From Vibrio maritimus (GTDB lineage: Bacteria > Pseudomonadota > Gammaproteobacteria > Enterobacterales > Vibrionaceae), in contig NZ_CP090438.1 of assembly GCF_021441885.1 (NCBI RefSeq), forward strand, positions 682,001 to 746,000: a DNA stretch of 64,000 bases. Direction: 5' to 3'. A model generated the notes under the pieces. The model was not told the DNA's origin and made no database searches. It saw only the letters and a list, made by a program, of their open reading frames with translations. Positions 43,586-53,425 of this stretch are shown here, piece by piece. A program made the translations under genes and the position numbers. The stretch's first letter is position 1, and the number at the start of each line of letters is the position of its first letter.

Positions 43586-43903
43586 CTAGCTCCAAAGCTT
43601 TTCTAGTTGATACAGCTCGCGGTGCTCTTCTTGCATTACATGCAGCATGGTAGAGCCCATATCCAGCACGACCCATTCACCCTCGGTATCACCATCGATG
43701 CCCAAAGGCTCAAGTCCTACTTTTTTCACTTCTGAAGCAACATGATCGGCAATTGAAATGACGTGTCTTCTAGAGGTGCCGGTACAGACGATCATAAAGT
43801 CTGTGACGCTGGACTTACCTTCAACATCAATAGTGACAATGTCTTGGGCTTTCATATCGTCCGCTTTATCAGCTAGAAACAGTTTCAATTCTTCGCGTTG
43901 CAA
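43586..43903 (-). CDS. rsfS: Ribosome silencing factor RsfS
   Basis: 105-residue protein (E. coli RsfS 105, also YbeB/RsfA) that binds L14 on the 50S subunit and blocks joining of the subunits in starvation. Conserved blocks: DIVTIDVEGKSSVTDFMIVCTGTSRRHV and EGEWVVLDMGSTMLHVM, each typical of the Iojap family. First gene before rlmH in the cluster. Confidence 0.97.
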   Translation of the reverse strand: MQREELKLFLADKADDMKAQDIVTIDVEGKSSVTDFMIVCTGTSRRHVISIADHVASEVKKVGLEPLGIDGDTEGEWVVLDMGSTMLHVMQEEHRELYQLEKLWS

Positions 43904-43974
43904 AAGAGATTCCTCAGTGTTTTTTTGAATAGTGGAGTACGTGTACTCAATCGATCGCTAATTATATCACGATT

Positions 43975-44994
43975 TTATGGTTGTAAAGACAAGCTGTTGT
44001 CAGCGCTACTCAGGTTAAGCGTCAACTGCTGCAAGTAAGGCCAAGGACTCAGCTCATATTGGGTTTTAACCTGAATCTCGATGGCGGTGAGCAGTTGGAT
44101 CGCTTGGTGCAGCTTTTCAGGCGTTAGGCGATTCAGTGCGGCACTATACAGCGGCTTCTTGTTTTGCCAAATCCTAAACTTATCAAATACTTCTCTAATC
44201 GATGACTGCTTAAGCATCTGCTGCATCTTAGAAAGTTGCGTCAGCTCTTTTTGGATGGTACGCAGCAAAATCGTCGCCTCAACGCCTTCAGATTCCAGTT
44301 GTGTCAGTATACGGTGCGCACGCTTTGGCTTGCCTTCAAGCAGCGCATCAACCCAGTGGAAGACGGTAAAATGATTGTGTCGACTTAACGATTCTTGCAC
44401 TCGAATGAGATTGAGCTGTCCATCAGGGTAGAGTAGCCCCAGTTTCTCAAGACTCTGAGAAAGGGCAAAAAGATTGCCCTCGTGCCACTGGCAAAGCAGT
44501 TGCACAGCTTCGCCGTCTGGTGCCAAATTGTTGGCTCGACAGCGTCTCATTACCCATTGTGGCAGTTGTTTGATATCAGGAGTGTTACAGCTAACCAAGC
44601 AGGCATTGAGTGCTTTAAACCATTTAGCGGACTCTTGCGCTCTTGTGAGCTTTGTTCCGGTAATGATAAGCACGATGTCGTCATGCAATTGGGGCGCTAT
44701 TTCTGCAAGATGCTTTGCCGTTCCCGCGTTTATTCCCGATTCTGGTACCGTGAGTTCGATGATCTGCTTCGATGAAAACAAGCTTAGCGCCTGGGTGCAG
44801 TCATACACTTCGTTCCAGTCTAGGGAATTATCGATACTAAAACGATGGTGTTCCTCAAAACCGAGTTGTTTGGCGTGTTTGACAATGCCGTCACGGCTTT
44901 CTTGAACGAATAGTGGCTCGTTGCCAAATAGCATGAAGCAGTGATGCCACTGTTTCGCTAAGTGCTCAACTAGCCTGTCCGCAAATATTCTCAC
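43975..44994 (-). CDS. holA: DNA polymerase III subunit delta
   Basis: 339-residue clamp-loader subunit (E. coli HolA 343) that opens the beta clamp. Recognised by MRIFADRLVEHLAKQWHHC at the N-terminus, with LFGNEPLFVQESRD and the sliding-clamp contact region SLFSSKQIIEL around residues 70-80. It starts 13 bp after the lptE stop, so the two are co-transcribed, as in E. coli. Confidence 0.95.
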   Translation of the reverse strand: MRIFADRLVEHLAKQWHHCFMLFGNEPLFVQESRDGIVKHAKQLGFEEHHRFSIDNSLDWNEVYDCTQALSLFSSKQIIELTVPESGINAGTAKHLAEIAPQLHDDIVLIITGTKLTRAQESAKWFKALNACLVSCNTPDIKQLPQWVMRRCRANNLAPDGEAVQLLCQWHEGNLFALSQSLEKLGLLYPDGQLNLIRVQESLSRHNHFTVFHWVDALLEGKPKRAHRILTQLESEGVEATILLRTIQKELTQLSKMQQMLKQSSIREVFDKFRIWQNKKPLYSAALNRLTPEKLHQAIQLLTAIEIQVKTQYELSPWPYLQQLTLNLSSADNSLSLQP

Positions 44995-45007
44995 AGCGAA
45001 CTACCTA

Positions 45008-45574
45008 TTATGACTTAGCGTCGGCTGGCGTGTTTGTGTCTTCAAGGAGTTGCTGTTCTTCGTACTCCTCGATTTCTGTCTTAAGGCGAGCCATCTGGCG
45101 CATCATTTGCTGCGCGGAAAATTCGCGCATCTCATCTTCGATAAGCTTACGTTCAGCAGATTTTGCTAGTGCAGATAGCGGGTTATCAAGGTAGCTGCGG
45201 GTCATGGTCGCGGTAAAATCTTTAGAGCCGAGATTCGGTACGGTCACACGGTAGTTAACTTCGTAGACGACTTCTTTTTCTGCCGCACGCGTGTTTTGGT
45301 ACAGCGAGAGGGTACGATCGGTAATAGTTTCACCGGTAATATGGATATTCGGCACGTCTTTGCTCGGTGAAACGAGATCGATCTGATTCAAACGCAGTTG
45401 CTCTTTGATAAGACGAGTGATCTTGCTGTATTGGTCAAAACTGGTGACCGAAATAGCGGTAATGTCTTCAGGTACCGAGTACTCGCCACGCAACTGGAAT
45501 CCACACGCTGTCAGCAAAGAAGAGAGAAGAATAATAAAACTGGCTTGTGTTAGTTTTTGTTTGAATCGAAACAT
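45008..45574 (-). CDS. lptE: LPS-assembly lipoprotein LptE
   Basis: 188-residue outer-membrane lipoprotein that plugs LptD and helps place LPS in the outer leaflet. The lipobox LLTAC has acceptor Cys24, followed by the family hallmark GFQLRGEY. The C-terminal ~50 residues are charged and helical. It lies between leuS and holA as in E. coli. A terminator-like hairpin separates it from leuS. Confidence 0.95.
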   Translation of the reverse strand: MFRFKQKLTQASFIILLSSLLTACGFQLRGEYSVPEDITAISVTSFDQYSKITRLIKEQLRLNQIDLVSPSKDVPNIHITGETITDRTLSLYQNTRAAEKEVVYEVNYRVTVPNLGSKDFTATMTRSYLDNPLSALAKSAERKLIEDEMREFSAQQMMRQMARLKTEIEEYEEQQLLEDTNTPADAKS

Positions 45575-45653
45575 AGCTACCGAAGACTCTCATTGAAAAG
45601 GCTTATGTAAGTCCCTGAACAGACACTTAGATAAGGCTTTGCTTAAAATGGAC

Positions 45654-45685
45654 AAAAGAGCCGCAGTGGTAAACTGCGACTCTTG
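45654..45685 (-). terminator. Terminator-like hairpin after leuS
   Basis: Stem AAGAGTCGCAGT / ACTGCGGCTCTT with one mismatch and a short loop, followed on the reverse strand by TTTTG; 20-50 bp past the leuS stop. Confidence 0.7.
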
Positions 45686-45705
45686 ATATCATAAAGTGAT
45701 GATGA

Positions 45706-48279
45706 TTAGTTCGCTACAATATTCAGTAGCTTACCTGGTACATAGATCACTTTACGAACAGTTTTGCCATCTGTGAACTTAGTGACGTTCTCGTCGTTCA
45801 GACCAAGCTCTTCAACTTGCTCTTTAGAGGCGTCAGCAGACACAGTCAGCTTAGCGCGCAGTTTGCCGTTTACTTGAACAACGATCAGCTTCTCGTCTTC
45901 AACAAGGGCTTTCTCGTCATGCGTTGGCCATACTGCGTTGTCGATGTCTGACTCACCTAGAGCAGTCCACATTTCAAATGAGATATGTGGAGTGATTGGG
46001 TAAAGCATTGCCACTACTGCTTTTAGCGCTTCATCTAGAATCGCACGATCTTGCGCTGACTCTTGAGGCGCTTTCGCTAGCTTGTTCATCAGTTCCATGA
46101 TAGCTGCAATAGCAGTGTTGAACGTTTGACGGCGGTCGATATCGTCCGTTACTTTCGCGATAGTCTTGTGAACGTCGCGACGAAGTGCTTTTTGGTCACC
46201 AGAAAGAGCGGCAGTATCTACGGCTTCTGCTGCGCCTTTCGATGAGTGCTCGTTAACCAGTTTCCAAACACGTTTCAGGAAGCGGTTAGCACCTTCAACG
46301 CCAGACTCTTGCCACTCAAGCGTCATGTCTGCAGGGGATGCAAACATCATGAATAGACGTACGGTATCTGCACCGTACTTGTCTACCATCTCTTGAGGGT
46401 CGATACCGTTGTTCTTTGACTTAGACATCTTGATCATGCCTGAGTGCTCAACATCGCGGCCTTGGTTGTCTTTCGCCGAAGTGATGCGACCTTTACCGTC
46501 ACGCTCAACCGCTACGTCTGTTGGTGCAACCCACTCTTTACCGCCTTTGTCATTCTCGTAGTAGAACGCGTCAGCGAGTACCATGCCTTGACATAGTAGT
46601 TGCTTAAACGGCTCGTCAGAGGTTACGTAACCCGCGTCACGAAGCAGTTTGTGGAAGAAGCGAGAGTACAGTAGGTGCATACAAGCGTGCTCGATACCAC
46701 CAATGTACTGGTCTACTGGTAGCCAGTAGTTTGCTTTTTCTGGATCTAGGATGTCGTCAGCTTGCGGTGAACAGTAACGCGCGTAGTACCAAGAAGACTC
46801 CATAAACGTATCGAACGTGTCCGTTTCACGAAGTGCAGGTTCGCCATTAAATGTGGTCTTTGCCCATTCTTTGTCGGCTTTGATTGGACTAGTCACGCCG
46901 TCCATAACCACGTCTTCTGGAAGAATAACCGGTAGTTGGTCAGCAGGTACTGGGTGAACTTCACCATCTTCAGTCGTTACCATTGGGATTGGTGCACCCC
47001 AGTAACGCTGACGAGATACACCCCAGTCACGTAGACGGAAGTTTACAGTCTTGTGACCTTTGCCTTCAGCTTCCAGTTTTGCTGCGATTGCATCGAAGGC
47101 CGCTTGGAATTCAAGACCATCGAACTCGCCAGAGTTAAACAGTACGCCTTTCTCTGTGTACGCTTCTTCAGAGATGTTCAGCTCGCTGCCATCAGCAGGC
47201 TGAATGACAGGAAGAATATCTAGACCGTACTTAGTCGCAAACTCAAAGTCGCGTTGGTCGTGACCAGGAACCGCCATAACCGCGCCTGTGCCGTAGTCCA
47301 TCAGTACGAAGTTAGCCACATAAACTGGCACCTCACGACCGTTTAATGGATGAATAGCAGTAAGGCCAGTCGCCATACCTTTCTTCTCCATTGTCGCAAG
47401 CTCAGCTTCTGCAACCTTGTTGTTTTTGCACTCTTCAATGAACGCTGCAAGCTCAGGGTTGTTCTCAGCTGCGATCGCCGCTAGAGGGTGACCTGCTGCA
47501 ATACCCACGTAAGTCACACCCATTAGGGTATCTGGACGAGTTGTGTAGACTTCTAGATCTTGTTGACCGTTAACGGCAAACTTCAGTTCAACACCTTCAG
47601 AGCGACCAATCCAGTTGCGCTGCATGGTCTTAACCATGTCTGGCCAACCTTCAAGGTTATCTAGGTCATCAAGAAGCTCTTGTGCGTACTCAGTGATCTT
47701 AATGAACCACTGTGGAATCTCTTTTTGCTCAACCGGAGTGTCACAGCGCCAGCAGCAGCCATCTTCAACCTGTTCGTTTGCAAGAACAGTTTGGTCATTT
47801 GGACACCAGTTAACCGAAGAGGTCTTCTTGTACACTAGGCCTTTTTCGTAAAGCTTAGTGAAGAACTCTTGCTCCCAGCGGTAGTACTCAGGCGTACAAG
47901 TAGCGAACTCACGGTTCCAGTCGTAGCCAAAACCAAGCAGTTTAAGCTGGTTTTTCATGTATTCGATGTTTTCGTAAGTCCATGGCGCAGGAGCTGTGTT
48001 GTTTTTAACTGCAGCGTTTTCTGCAGGTAGACCAAACGCATCCCAACCAATTGGTTGCATTACGTTTTTACCTTGCAGGCGTTGGAAACGAGATACCACA
48101 TCACCGATCGTGTAGTTACGTACGTGACCCATGTGCAGTCGTCCACTTGGGTAAGGGAACATTGACAGGCAGTAGAATTTTTCTTTATTTGGGTCTTCAC
48201 TTACAACAAAGGTTTCATTGTTGTCCCAATGCTGTTGAACTTTACGTTCAATGTCTTGTGGGTTGTATTGTTCTTGCAT
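45706..48279 (-). CDS. leuS: Leucyl-tRNA synthetase
   Basis: 857-residue class I synthetase (E. coli 860). The HMGH signature is at residues 49-52 (PYPSGRLHMGHVRNY) and KMSKS at 617-621. The CP1 editing domain lies between, with the conserved TTRPDTLMGVTYV. A zinc-finger-like set CPNDQTVLANEQV ... CCWRC is present. It heads the leuS-lptE-holA cluster and is divergent from ybeL. Confidence 0.98.
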   Translation of the reverse strand: MQEQYNPQDIERKVQQHWDNNETFVVSEDPNKEKFYCLSMFPYPSGRLHMGHVRNYTIGDVVSRFQRLQGKNVMQPIGWDAFGLPAENAAVKNNTAPAPWTYENIEYMKNQLKLLGFGYDWNREFATCTPEYYRWEQEFFTKLYEKGLVYKKTSSVNWCPNDQTVLANEQVEDGCCWRCDTPVEQKEIPQWFIKITEYAQELLDDLDNLEGWPDMVKTMQRNWIGRSEGVELKFAVNGQQDLEVYTTRPDTLMGVTYVGIAAGHPLAAIAAENNPELAAFIEECKNNKVAEAELATMEKKGMATGLTAIHPLNGREVPVYVANFVLMDYGTGAVMAVPGHDQRDFEFATKYGLDILPVIQPADGSELNISEEAYTEKGVLFNSGEFDGLEFQAAFDAIAAKLEAEGKGHKTVNFRLRDWGVSRQRYWGAPIPMVTTEDGEVHPVPADQLPVILPEDVVMDGVTSPIKADKEWAKTTFNGEPALRETDTFDTFMESSWYYARYCSPQADDILDPEKANYWLPVDQYIGGIEHACMHLLYSRFFHKLLRDAGYVTSDEPFKQLLCQGMVLADAFYYENDKGGKEWVAPTDVAVERDGKGRITSAKDNQGRDVEHSGMIKMSKSKNNGIDPQEMVDKYGADTVRLFMMFASPADMTLEWQESGVEGANRFLKRVWKLVNEHSSKGAAEAVDTAALSGDQKALRRDVHKTIAKVTDDIDRRQTFNTAIAAIMELMNKLAKAPQESAQDRAILDEALKAVVAMLYPITPHISFEMWTALGESDIDNAVWPTHDEKALVEDEKLIVVQVNGKLRAKLTVSADASKEQVEELGLNDENVTKFTDGKTVRKVIYVPGKLLNIVAN

Positions 48280-48416
48280 CGATGATGTCCGGTTATCTTG
48301 GAATTTGTGAGTTCTGTTAATACAGAGACTAATAGATCGTCATAGAATACCTAAAGGAAGCTCGGTCAACAATAGCCAATATAGCCTTCATCGTATTGGG
48401 GTAAATAGGGGGATGT

Positions 48417-48887
48417 ATGCCTAAGCGTAAAACCAGTTATGAAGAAATGATCGAAGACGTGGTTGAGAATCTCAAACACAGCCCTGATGAGCTACAGCAC
48501 GTGCTTGAAAAGTCAGGACAAGTTGTTGAGGCTGCCAACGATATGACTAAGGATGAAATGGCACTGATCTCAGCGTATGTGAAGTCGGATCTGAAAGAGT
48601 TCGCTGACAACTACGAGGAGAGCAAAAGCGGTCCATTTTATTTGATGATTGCGAACTCGATTTGGCAGGGATTATTGGACATTACCGACAAGACGAGAGT
48701 CGAGTGGGTCGAGTTGTTCCAAGACCTTGAACATCAAGGTGTGTACACCTCTGGAGAAATGATTGGCTTGGGTGTACTGGTTTGTGAAGAGTGCGGCCAT
48801 AAGACCGAGTACAATCATCCCACGGTAATCAGCGATTGTGGTAAGTGTGGTAACAAAACCTTTAGTCGCCAGCCTTTAAAGCCTTAA
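48417..48887 (+). CDS. ybeL: Zinc-ribbon protein YbeL (DUF1451)
   Basis: 156-residue protein (E. coli YbeL 160). The N-terminal helical region (YEEMIEDVVENLKHSPDELQ) is followed by a C-terminal zinc ribbon: CEECGHKTEYNHP and DCGKCGNKTF, two CxxC pairs. Divergent from leuS, as in E. coli. The cellular function is not established. Confidence 0.93.
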   Translation: MPKRKTSYEEMIEDVVENLKHSPDELQHVLEKSGQVVEAANDMTKDEMALISAYVKSDLKEFADNYEESKSGPFYLMIANSIWQGLLDITDKTRVEWVELFQDLEHQGVYTSGEMIGLGVLVCEECGHKTEYNHPTVISDCGKCGNKTFSRQPLKP

Positions 48888-48898
48888 TGTTCCTGTTA

Positions 48899-48930
48899 CG
48901 ATGTTCCTTACCATAAAATAAGGAACATCG
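48899..48930. terminator. Long perfect hairpin between ybeL and cysZ
   Basis: 12-bp perfect inverted repeat CGATGTTCCTTA / TAAGGAACATCG with an 8-nt CCATAAAA loop, between convergent genes. There is no T run on either side, so it may act as a processing or stability element rather than a classical terminator. Confidence 0.6.
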
Positions 48931-48946
48931 ATGTTTCATCTCGCGT

Positions 48947-49684
48947 CTATTTGTATTGGTCGCGGAATTCTTGCACCCACATTGCTGTAGCCCCACAAAC
49001 CGATACAGGAACGATAAACAGGTTCAGAATTGGAATCGCGGTGAACAGTGACACCAACATTCCGAAACTATAGGCTTTGCCTTGCTTTTGCTTTAACGAC
49101 ATTCGCATGTCGTTAAACGGGACTTTGTGGTTATCAAACGGGTAGTCACAGTACTGAATAGCCAGCATCCATGCGGTGAAGATAAACCAGGCAAAAGGAC
49201 CGATCGTTTGCCCAATCGCGGGTATTAACAGCAAAAGAAACAGACCGATGGCTTTCGGTAAGGTGTACAAGAGTTTACGCCATTCACGAGCCATTATTCT
49301 CGGCACATCTTTGACGACACTCATTAGGCCTTCATCGTTGACCTTGTTTCCGGTTAGCTGCTCTTCAACTTTCTCGGCAAGCAGGCCGTTGAACGGCGCC
49401 GCAATAAAGTTGGCTAAGGTACTAAAAAAGTAGGAAAAGGTCGCAAGGATAGTAAGCGCTAACAAAGGCCAAAGGATATAGCTAAGCCATGATAAAAATT
49501 CTGGTAGATAGCCTAGCCAACCTTCAATCCATGCATTTAAATTAGAGAAAAGGTAGTACATCGCAGAACCCACTAGAATGATGTTAGCGAGTAATGGTAA
49601 CAACACGTAGCGTCGGATCCCTGGAGTGAAAGCGATTTGAAAACCTTGCATGAAGTAGCCAAACCCAGTGTTTGCTTTGTTCAA
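48947..49684 (-). CDS. cysZ: Sulfate transporter CysZ
   Basis: 245-residue inner-membrane protein (E. coli CysZ 253) that brings sulfate into the cell for assimilation. Hydrophobic helices alternate with the conserved segments FNGLLAEKVEEQL, YCDYPFDNHKVPFNDMR and the N-terminal NTGFGYFMQGFQIAFTPGIR. It is divergent from zipA, the arrangement found in E. coli upstream of zipA-ligA. Confidence 0.96.
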   Translation of the reverse strand: MNKANTGFGYFMQGFQIAFTPGIRRYVLLPLLANIILVGSAMYYLFSNLNAWIEGWLGYLPEFLSWLSYILWPLLALTILATFSYFFSTLANFIAAPFNGLLAEKVEEQLTGNKVNDEGLMSVVKDVPRIMAREWRKLLYTLPKAIGLFLLLLIPAIGQTIGPFAWFIFTAWMLAIQYCDYPFDNHKVPFNDMRMSLKQKQGKAYSFGMLVSLFTAIPILNLFIVPVSVCGATAMWVQEFRDQYK

Positions 49685-49868
49685 AATTGGTGTCCTTTGT
49701 TCGGTATTAGCGATGCGAATGCACCCGACTATAACAAAAAAGGCTTCATGAAATCACAAACTTCTTATACTTAGGTGTTCTAATCATCTATAGAGTTTTG
49801 GTAAAGTAGAGAAAGCTGAAGTGTGTAAGCGCTTCTTTAAGGACTATTTTTAACATTGAGAGCAAACA

Positions 49869-50870
49869 ATGCAGGAATTGCGATTCGTACTCATTATTGT
49901 CGGTGCCTTGGCTATTGCGGCGCTACTGTTCCACGGTTTGTGGTCGAGCAAAAAGGAAGGCCAGAAGAAATTTGGCGATCGACCTCTAGGTAAGTTAGAC
50001 GAAAATGACAACGCTGACGATGACTACGTTGCTCCTGAAGATGATTTCGAGATCATCAGAAAGACACGCACAGAGCCAGATTTTGGATTAAATGAGCAGA
50101 AGCCTGCTTATGACCCTCTGGATGATACGCTACCAGAAGAGGCACCAATCCAGCAGCAGGTGGAACAACCTGAACCAGAATTACAGGAAGCGCCCGTTAG
50201 CTTCCAAAGCACGCCTGTAGAAGAACCAATGCCAACTGCAGTTGTTGAAACTCAAGAGGAAGAGCCTCTGCCATCGTTTTCTGCAAATAAAGATGATGAT
50301 ATTGATGCGGTTGAGCCGAGAATCGATTTAGACGCGCTCAATGATGACATTGGCGAAGAACTTGAAGAGCCTGAAACGCCAGTGAGTATCTCTGAGCCAG
50401 TTGCACCAGCAGTAGCCCAAGAGCCGGTGGAACCAAAAGAACCAGAGATGGAAGTCTTAGTACTCAACGTACATTGCTCTGGTGATGTACCTTTCAATGG
50501 AACAGAATTGTTCGACAGTATGCGTCAAAACGGTCTTATTTACGGTGAGATGGATATTTTCCACCGCCACGCTGATTTGTCGGGTACAGGCAAAGTGTTG
50601 TTTAGTGTCGCGAACATGATGCAACCAGGCACGCTTCAACATGACGACCCAGCAACCTTTACCACTAAAGGTATCTCATTCTTTATGACGCTACCTTGTT
50701 TTGGCGAAGCAGACCAAAATTTCAAGCTGATGTTACGTACAGCGCAGCAGATCTCTGACGATCTCGGTGGCAACGTATTGGATGACAGACGCAACCTTAT
50801 TACGCCAACGAGACTGGACGCATACCGTCAACAGATCAAAGAATTTAACCTGGCAAAAGCCAGCGCGTAA
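49869..50870 (+). CDS. zipA: Cell-division protein ZipA
   Basis: 333-residue division protein. An N-terminal membrane anchor (residues 4-24, LRFVLIIVGALAIAALLFHGL), then a long acidic Pro/Glu-rich linker (about 45-195), then the C-terminal FtsZ-binding domain (about 195-333; VLVLNVHC onward, with the hydrophobic groove typical of ZipA). It anchors FtsZ rings to the inner membrane. Ends at a strong terminator before ligA. Confidence 0.97.
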   Translation: MQELRFVLIIVGALAIAALLFHGLWSSKKEGQKKFGDRPLGKLDENDNADDDYVAPEDDFEIIRKTRTEPDFGLNEQKPAYDPLDDTLPEEAPIQQQVEQPEPELQEAPVSFQSTPVEEPMPTAVVETQEEEPLPSFSANKDDDIDAVEPRIDLDALNDDIGEELEEPETPVSISEPVAPAVAQEPVEPKEPEMEVLVLNVHCSGDVPFNGTELFDSMRQNGLIYGEMDIFHRHADLSGTGKVLFSVANMMQPGTLQHDDPATFTTKGISFFMTLPCFGEADQNFKLMLRTAQQISDDLGGNVLDDRRNLITPTRLDAYRQQIKEFNLAKASA

Positions 50871-50888
50871 TCTGAATTAAATCGAAGC

Positions 50889-50916
50889 AAAAAAGGCTCC
50901 TTAGGAGCCTTTTTTA
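50889..50916 (+). terminator. Rho-independent terminator of zipA
   Basis: Stem AAGGCTCC / GGAGCCTT with a 2-nt TA centre and T6, 20 bp past the zipA stop and only 22 bp before ligA. Confidence 0.88.
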
Positions 50917-50937
50917 TCAGTACTATCAAGGTATAAC

Positions 50938-52941
50938 ATGTCGCAACAACGATTAAACGAACTCAAACAACAGCTTCATTATCACGGTGTGAAGTACTAT
51001 GTTGAAGACAGCCCTGAAATCCCAGACGTTGAATATGATCGTCTTATGCAAGAGCTACTTGGCATTGAAGCTGAACACCCAGAGTGGGTGACAGTGGACT
51101 CACCAAGTCAGCGAGTGGGCGGTCTACCACTTGATAGCTTCAGCCAAGTTCAACATGAAATACCAATGTTGTCGCTGGACAATGCGTTCTCAGATGAAGA
51201 CTTAGATAGCTTTAACAAGCGCGTTTCCGAGCGACTGAATCGTACGGATGTTGGCGCCTATTGCTGTGAAGTGAAGCTTGACGGCTTGGCCGTAAGCCTT
51301 CTCTACGAAAATGGCACGCTAGTACAAGCCGCGACACGAGGTGATGGTACGACAGGCGAAAACATTACAGAAAACGTTCGTACTATCAGTGCAATACCTC
51401 TCAAGCTTCAAGGTGATGATATTCCGGCTCGTATCGAAGTTCGTGGTGAGGTCTTTATGCCGAAGGCGGGCTTTGAGAAACTCAACGAGCAAGCTGCAAA
51501 AAAAGGTGAGAAGGTATTCGTTAACCCAAGAAATGCCGCAGCTGGCAGTTTGCGTCAGCTGGATTCTCGTATCACAGCGAAGCGCCCACTTAGCTTTTAC
51601 GCCTATAGCCTAGGGGTTGTCGAGGGCACCGAGCTTCCTGCCAGTCACTATGACCGCTTCTTGAAGCTAAAATCGCTTGGTTTCCCTATGGGCCCAGAAA
51701 CTAAACGCGTCAATAGTATTGAGGAAGTCAAAGCCTACCACAAAGAAATCCAAGAAAAGCGTGAAGCACTTGCATACGAAATTGATGGCGTGGTGATTAA
51801 GGTCGATGATGTCGCTTTGCAAGAGCAGCTGGGTTTTGTTGCTCGCGCCCCACGTTGGGCGATTGCTTATAAGTTTCCGGCACAAGAAGAAATCACAGTC
51901 TTGAACTCTGTAGATTTTCAAGTAGGGCGCACTGGAGCCATCACCCCAGTAGCCAAACTTGAGCCAGTATTTGTTGGTGGAGTGACTGTCAGTAATGCAA
52001 CGCTGCACAACGCCGATGAGATTGAGCGCTTGGGCGTAAAAGTGGGCGACAGCGTGATTATCCGCCGAGCGGGAGATGTTATTCCTCAGATCGTGTCTTT
52101 TGTACCTGAGCGCAGACCCGATGATGCAAAAGACATCGAGTTTCCAACGCACTGCCCAGTGTGTTCTTCTTTAGTGGAGCGTATTGAGGGTGAAGCCGTG
52201 GCTCGATGCACTGGCGGCTTAGTGTGTCAGGCGCAGCGCAAAGAGGCGCTTAAACACTTCGTTTCTCGAAAAGCCCTGGATGTGGATGGGTTAGGTGAAA
52301 AGGTCATTGAACAGTTAGTCGATAGGGAAATGGTGGAAACACCAGCTGATCTGTTCCGTTTGTCTGCGGGTCAATTAACAATTCTAGAGCGAATGGGGCC
52401 AAAGTCTGCTCAGAATGTGGTGAATGCCCTGAACGTATCGAAAGAAACGACACTAGCGCGCTTCTTATATTCCCTCGGCATTCGTGAGGTTGGAGAGGCT
52501 ACGGCAGCAAACTTGGCCGCGCATTTCAAAACACTGGATGCTATTAGTCAGGCCACACATGAACAGCTTATTGAAGTTCAAGATGTCGGTGAGATTGTTG
52601 CTAAGCATATTCAGTTCTTCTTTAAGGCTGAGCTTAATCAAAACGTGATTGCTGCCCTTATCGAAGCAGGCATTCACTGGCCTGATATTGAAGAGTTAGC
52701 AGCAGACACACCACAGCCGTTGGAAGGTAAAACGGTGGTTCTAACAGGCTCACTGTCTGTACTTAACCGAAATGATGCGAAAGCTGCGCTTCAGGCGCTA
52801 GGGGCTAAAGTCACGGGTAGCGTGTCTAAGAAGACAGATATCTTATTCGCCGGAGACAACGCTGGGTCGAAACTTGCGAAAGCGCAAGAGCTAGGTATCG
52901 AAGTTAGAACCGAAGCGGATTTGATAGAGCTGATTCAATAG
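50938..52941 (+). CDS. ligA: NAD-dependent DNA ligase LigA
   Basis: 667-residue ligase (E. coli 671) that seals nicks in replication and repair. Adenylated Lys113 is in EVKLDGLA. The order is Ia/adenylation domain, OB fold, a four-Cys zinc finger (CPVCSSL ... CTGGLVC, about residues 404-427), helix-hairpin-helix repeats and a C-terminal BRCT domain from about 590 (KTVVLTGSLSVLNRNDAKA). Conserved neighbour of zipA. Confidence 0.98.
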   Translation: MSQQRLNELKQQLHYHGVKYYVEDSPEIPDVEYDRLMQELLGIEAEHPEWVTVDSPSQRVGGLPLDSFSQVQHEIPMLSLDNAFSDEDLDSFNKRVSERLNRTDVGAYCCEVKLDGLAVSLLYENGTLVQAATRGDGTTGENITENVRTISAIPLKLQGDDIPARIEVRGEVFMPKAGFEKLNEQAAKKGEKVFVNPRNAAAGSLRQLDSRITAKRPLSFYAYSLGVVEGTELPASHYDRFLKLKSLGFPMGPETKRVNSIEEVKAYHKEIQEKREALAYEIDGVVIKVDDVALQEQLGFVARAPRWAIAYKFPAQEEITVLNSVDFQVGRTGAITPVAKLEPVFVGGVTVSNATLHNADEIERLGVKVGDSVIIRRAGDVIPQIVSFVPERRPDDAKDIEFPTHCPVCSSLVERIEGEAVARCTGGLVCQAQRKEALKHFVSRKALDVDGLGEKVIEQLVDREMVETPADLFRLSAGQLTILERMGPKSAQNVVNALNVSKETTLARFLYSLGIREVGEATAANLAAHFKTLDAISQATHEQLIEVQDVGEIVAKHIQFFFKAELNQNVIAALIEAGIHWPDIEELAADTPQPLEGKTVVLTGSLSVLNRNDAKAALQALGAKVTGSVSKKTDILFAGDNAGSKLAKAQELGIEVRTEADLIELIQ

Positions 52942-52958
52942 TCTTTTATTAATTTAAT

Positions 52959-52991
52959 AAAAAGCCCCGATTATATACCGGGGCTTTTTTT
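52959..52991 (+). terminator. Rho-independent terminator of ligA
   Basis: Stem AAAAGCCCCG / CGGGGCTTTT with an AT-rich loop and T7; flanking A run allows action in both directions. Confidence 0.9.
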
Positions 52992-53089
52992 GCGAGACAC
53001 TTCAAATAATTACTGTTTAGAATATTAATAGCCAAACGGCAAATGAATAAATCACTAATTTTTAATTTATTTTGATGAAAAAATATTGG

Positions 53090-53105
53090 TGCGAGTCACT
53101 TCACA
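53090..53105. promoter_or_regulatory. CRP site upstream of the porin gene
   Basis: TGCGA-N6-TCACA, 9 of 10 consensus matches, about 320 bp upstream of the porin start. The distance is long for direct activation, though the leader could be long. Confidence 0.6.
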
Positions 53106-53425
53106 TTAATTGGTGTGGTTTTCGCGCCATTGCTTTTTATTAATGAATGTAAAGCATTTCATTAAAGTTAGGATTAAAAATAAGATCTCCATCAATAACT
53201 CACCCCAAAATTTGTAGTGCCTCCTATTTTTTTTACCAAAAATAAGTCTTAAATTGATATTTTTTCTCGCGAAGTTAGTCTTGTAAATATGGATACACAC
53301 AGTGTAGACAGCAAAATTAATCGGAAGTTCTGGTTATAAATAAAAAGGAAATAATTTGTTCTTCGGCGGCCAACTTAAGAGTGAATTATTGACAACAGCT
53401 ATACCCATTTTTAGGAGTTTATTCC

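Larger units (their letters stand above)
52942..53425. promoter_or_regulatory. ligA-porin intergenic region
   Basis: 484 bp without a gene. It has the ligA terminator (52959-52991: stem AAGCCCCG / CGGGGCTT plus T7), and a good CRP site, TGCGA-N6-TCACA (53090-53105, 9 of 10). A related near-repeat, TGCGAGACACTTCAAA, lies at 52992-53007. The porin ATG is at 53426 with TAGGAG upstream. Otherwise AT-rich; the reverse-strand ORF at 53106-53300 is not supported. Confidence 0.75.

Noticed and set aside
53106..53300. Reverse-strand 64-codon ORF upstream of the porin gene
   Set aside because: AT-rich, Lys/Asn/Phe-rich product, no convincing start context; overlaps a likely regulatory region.
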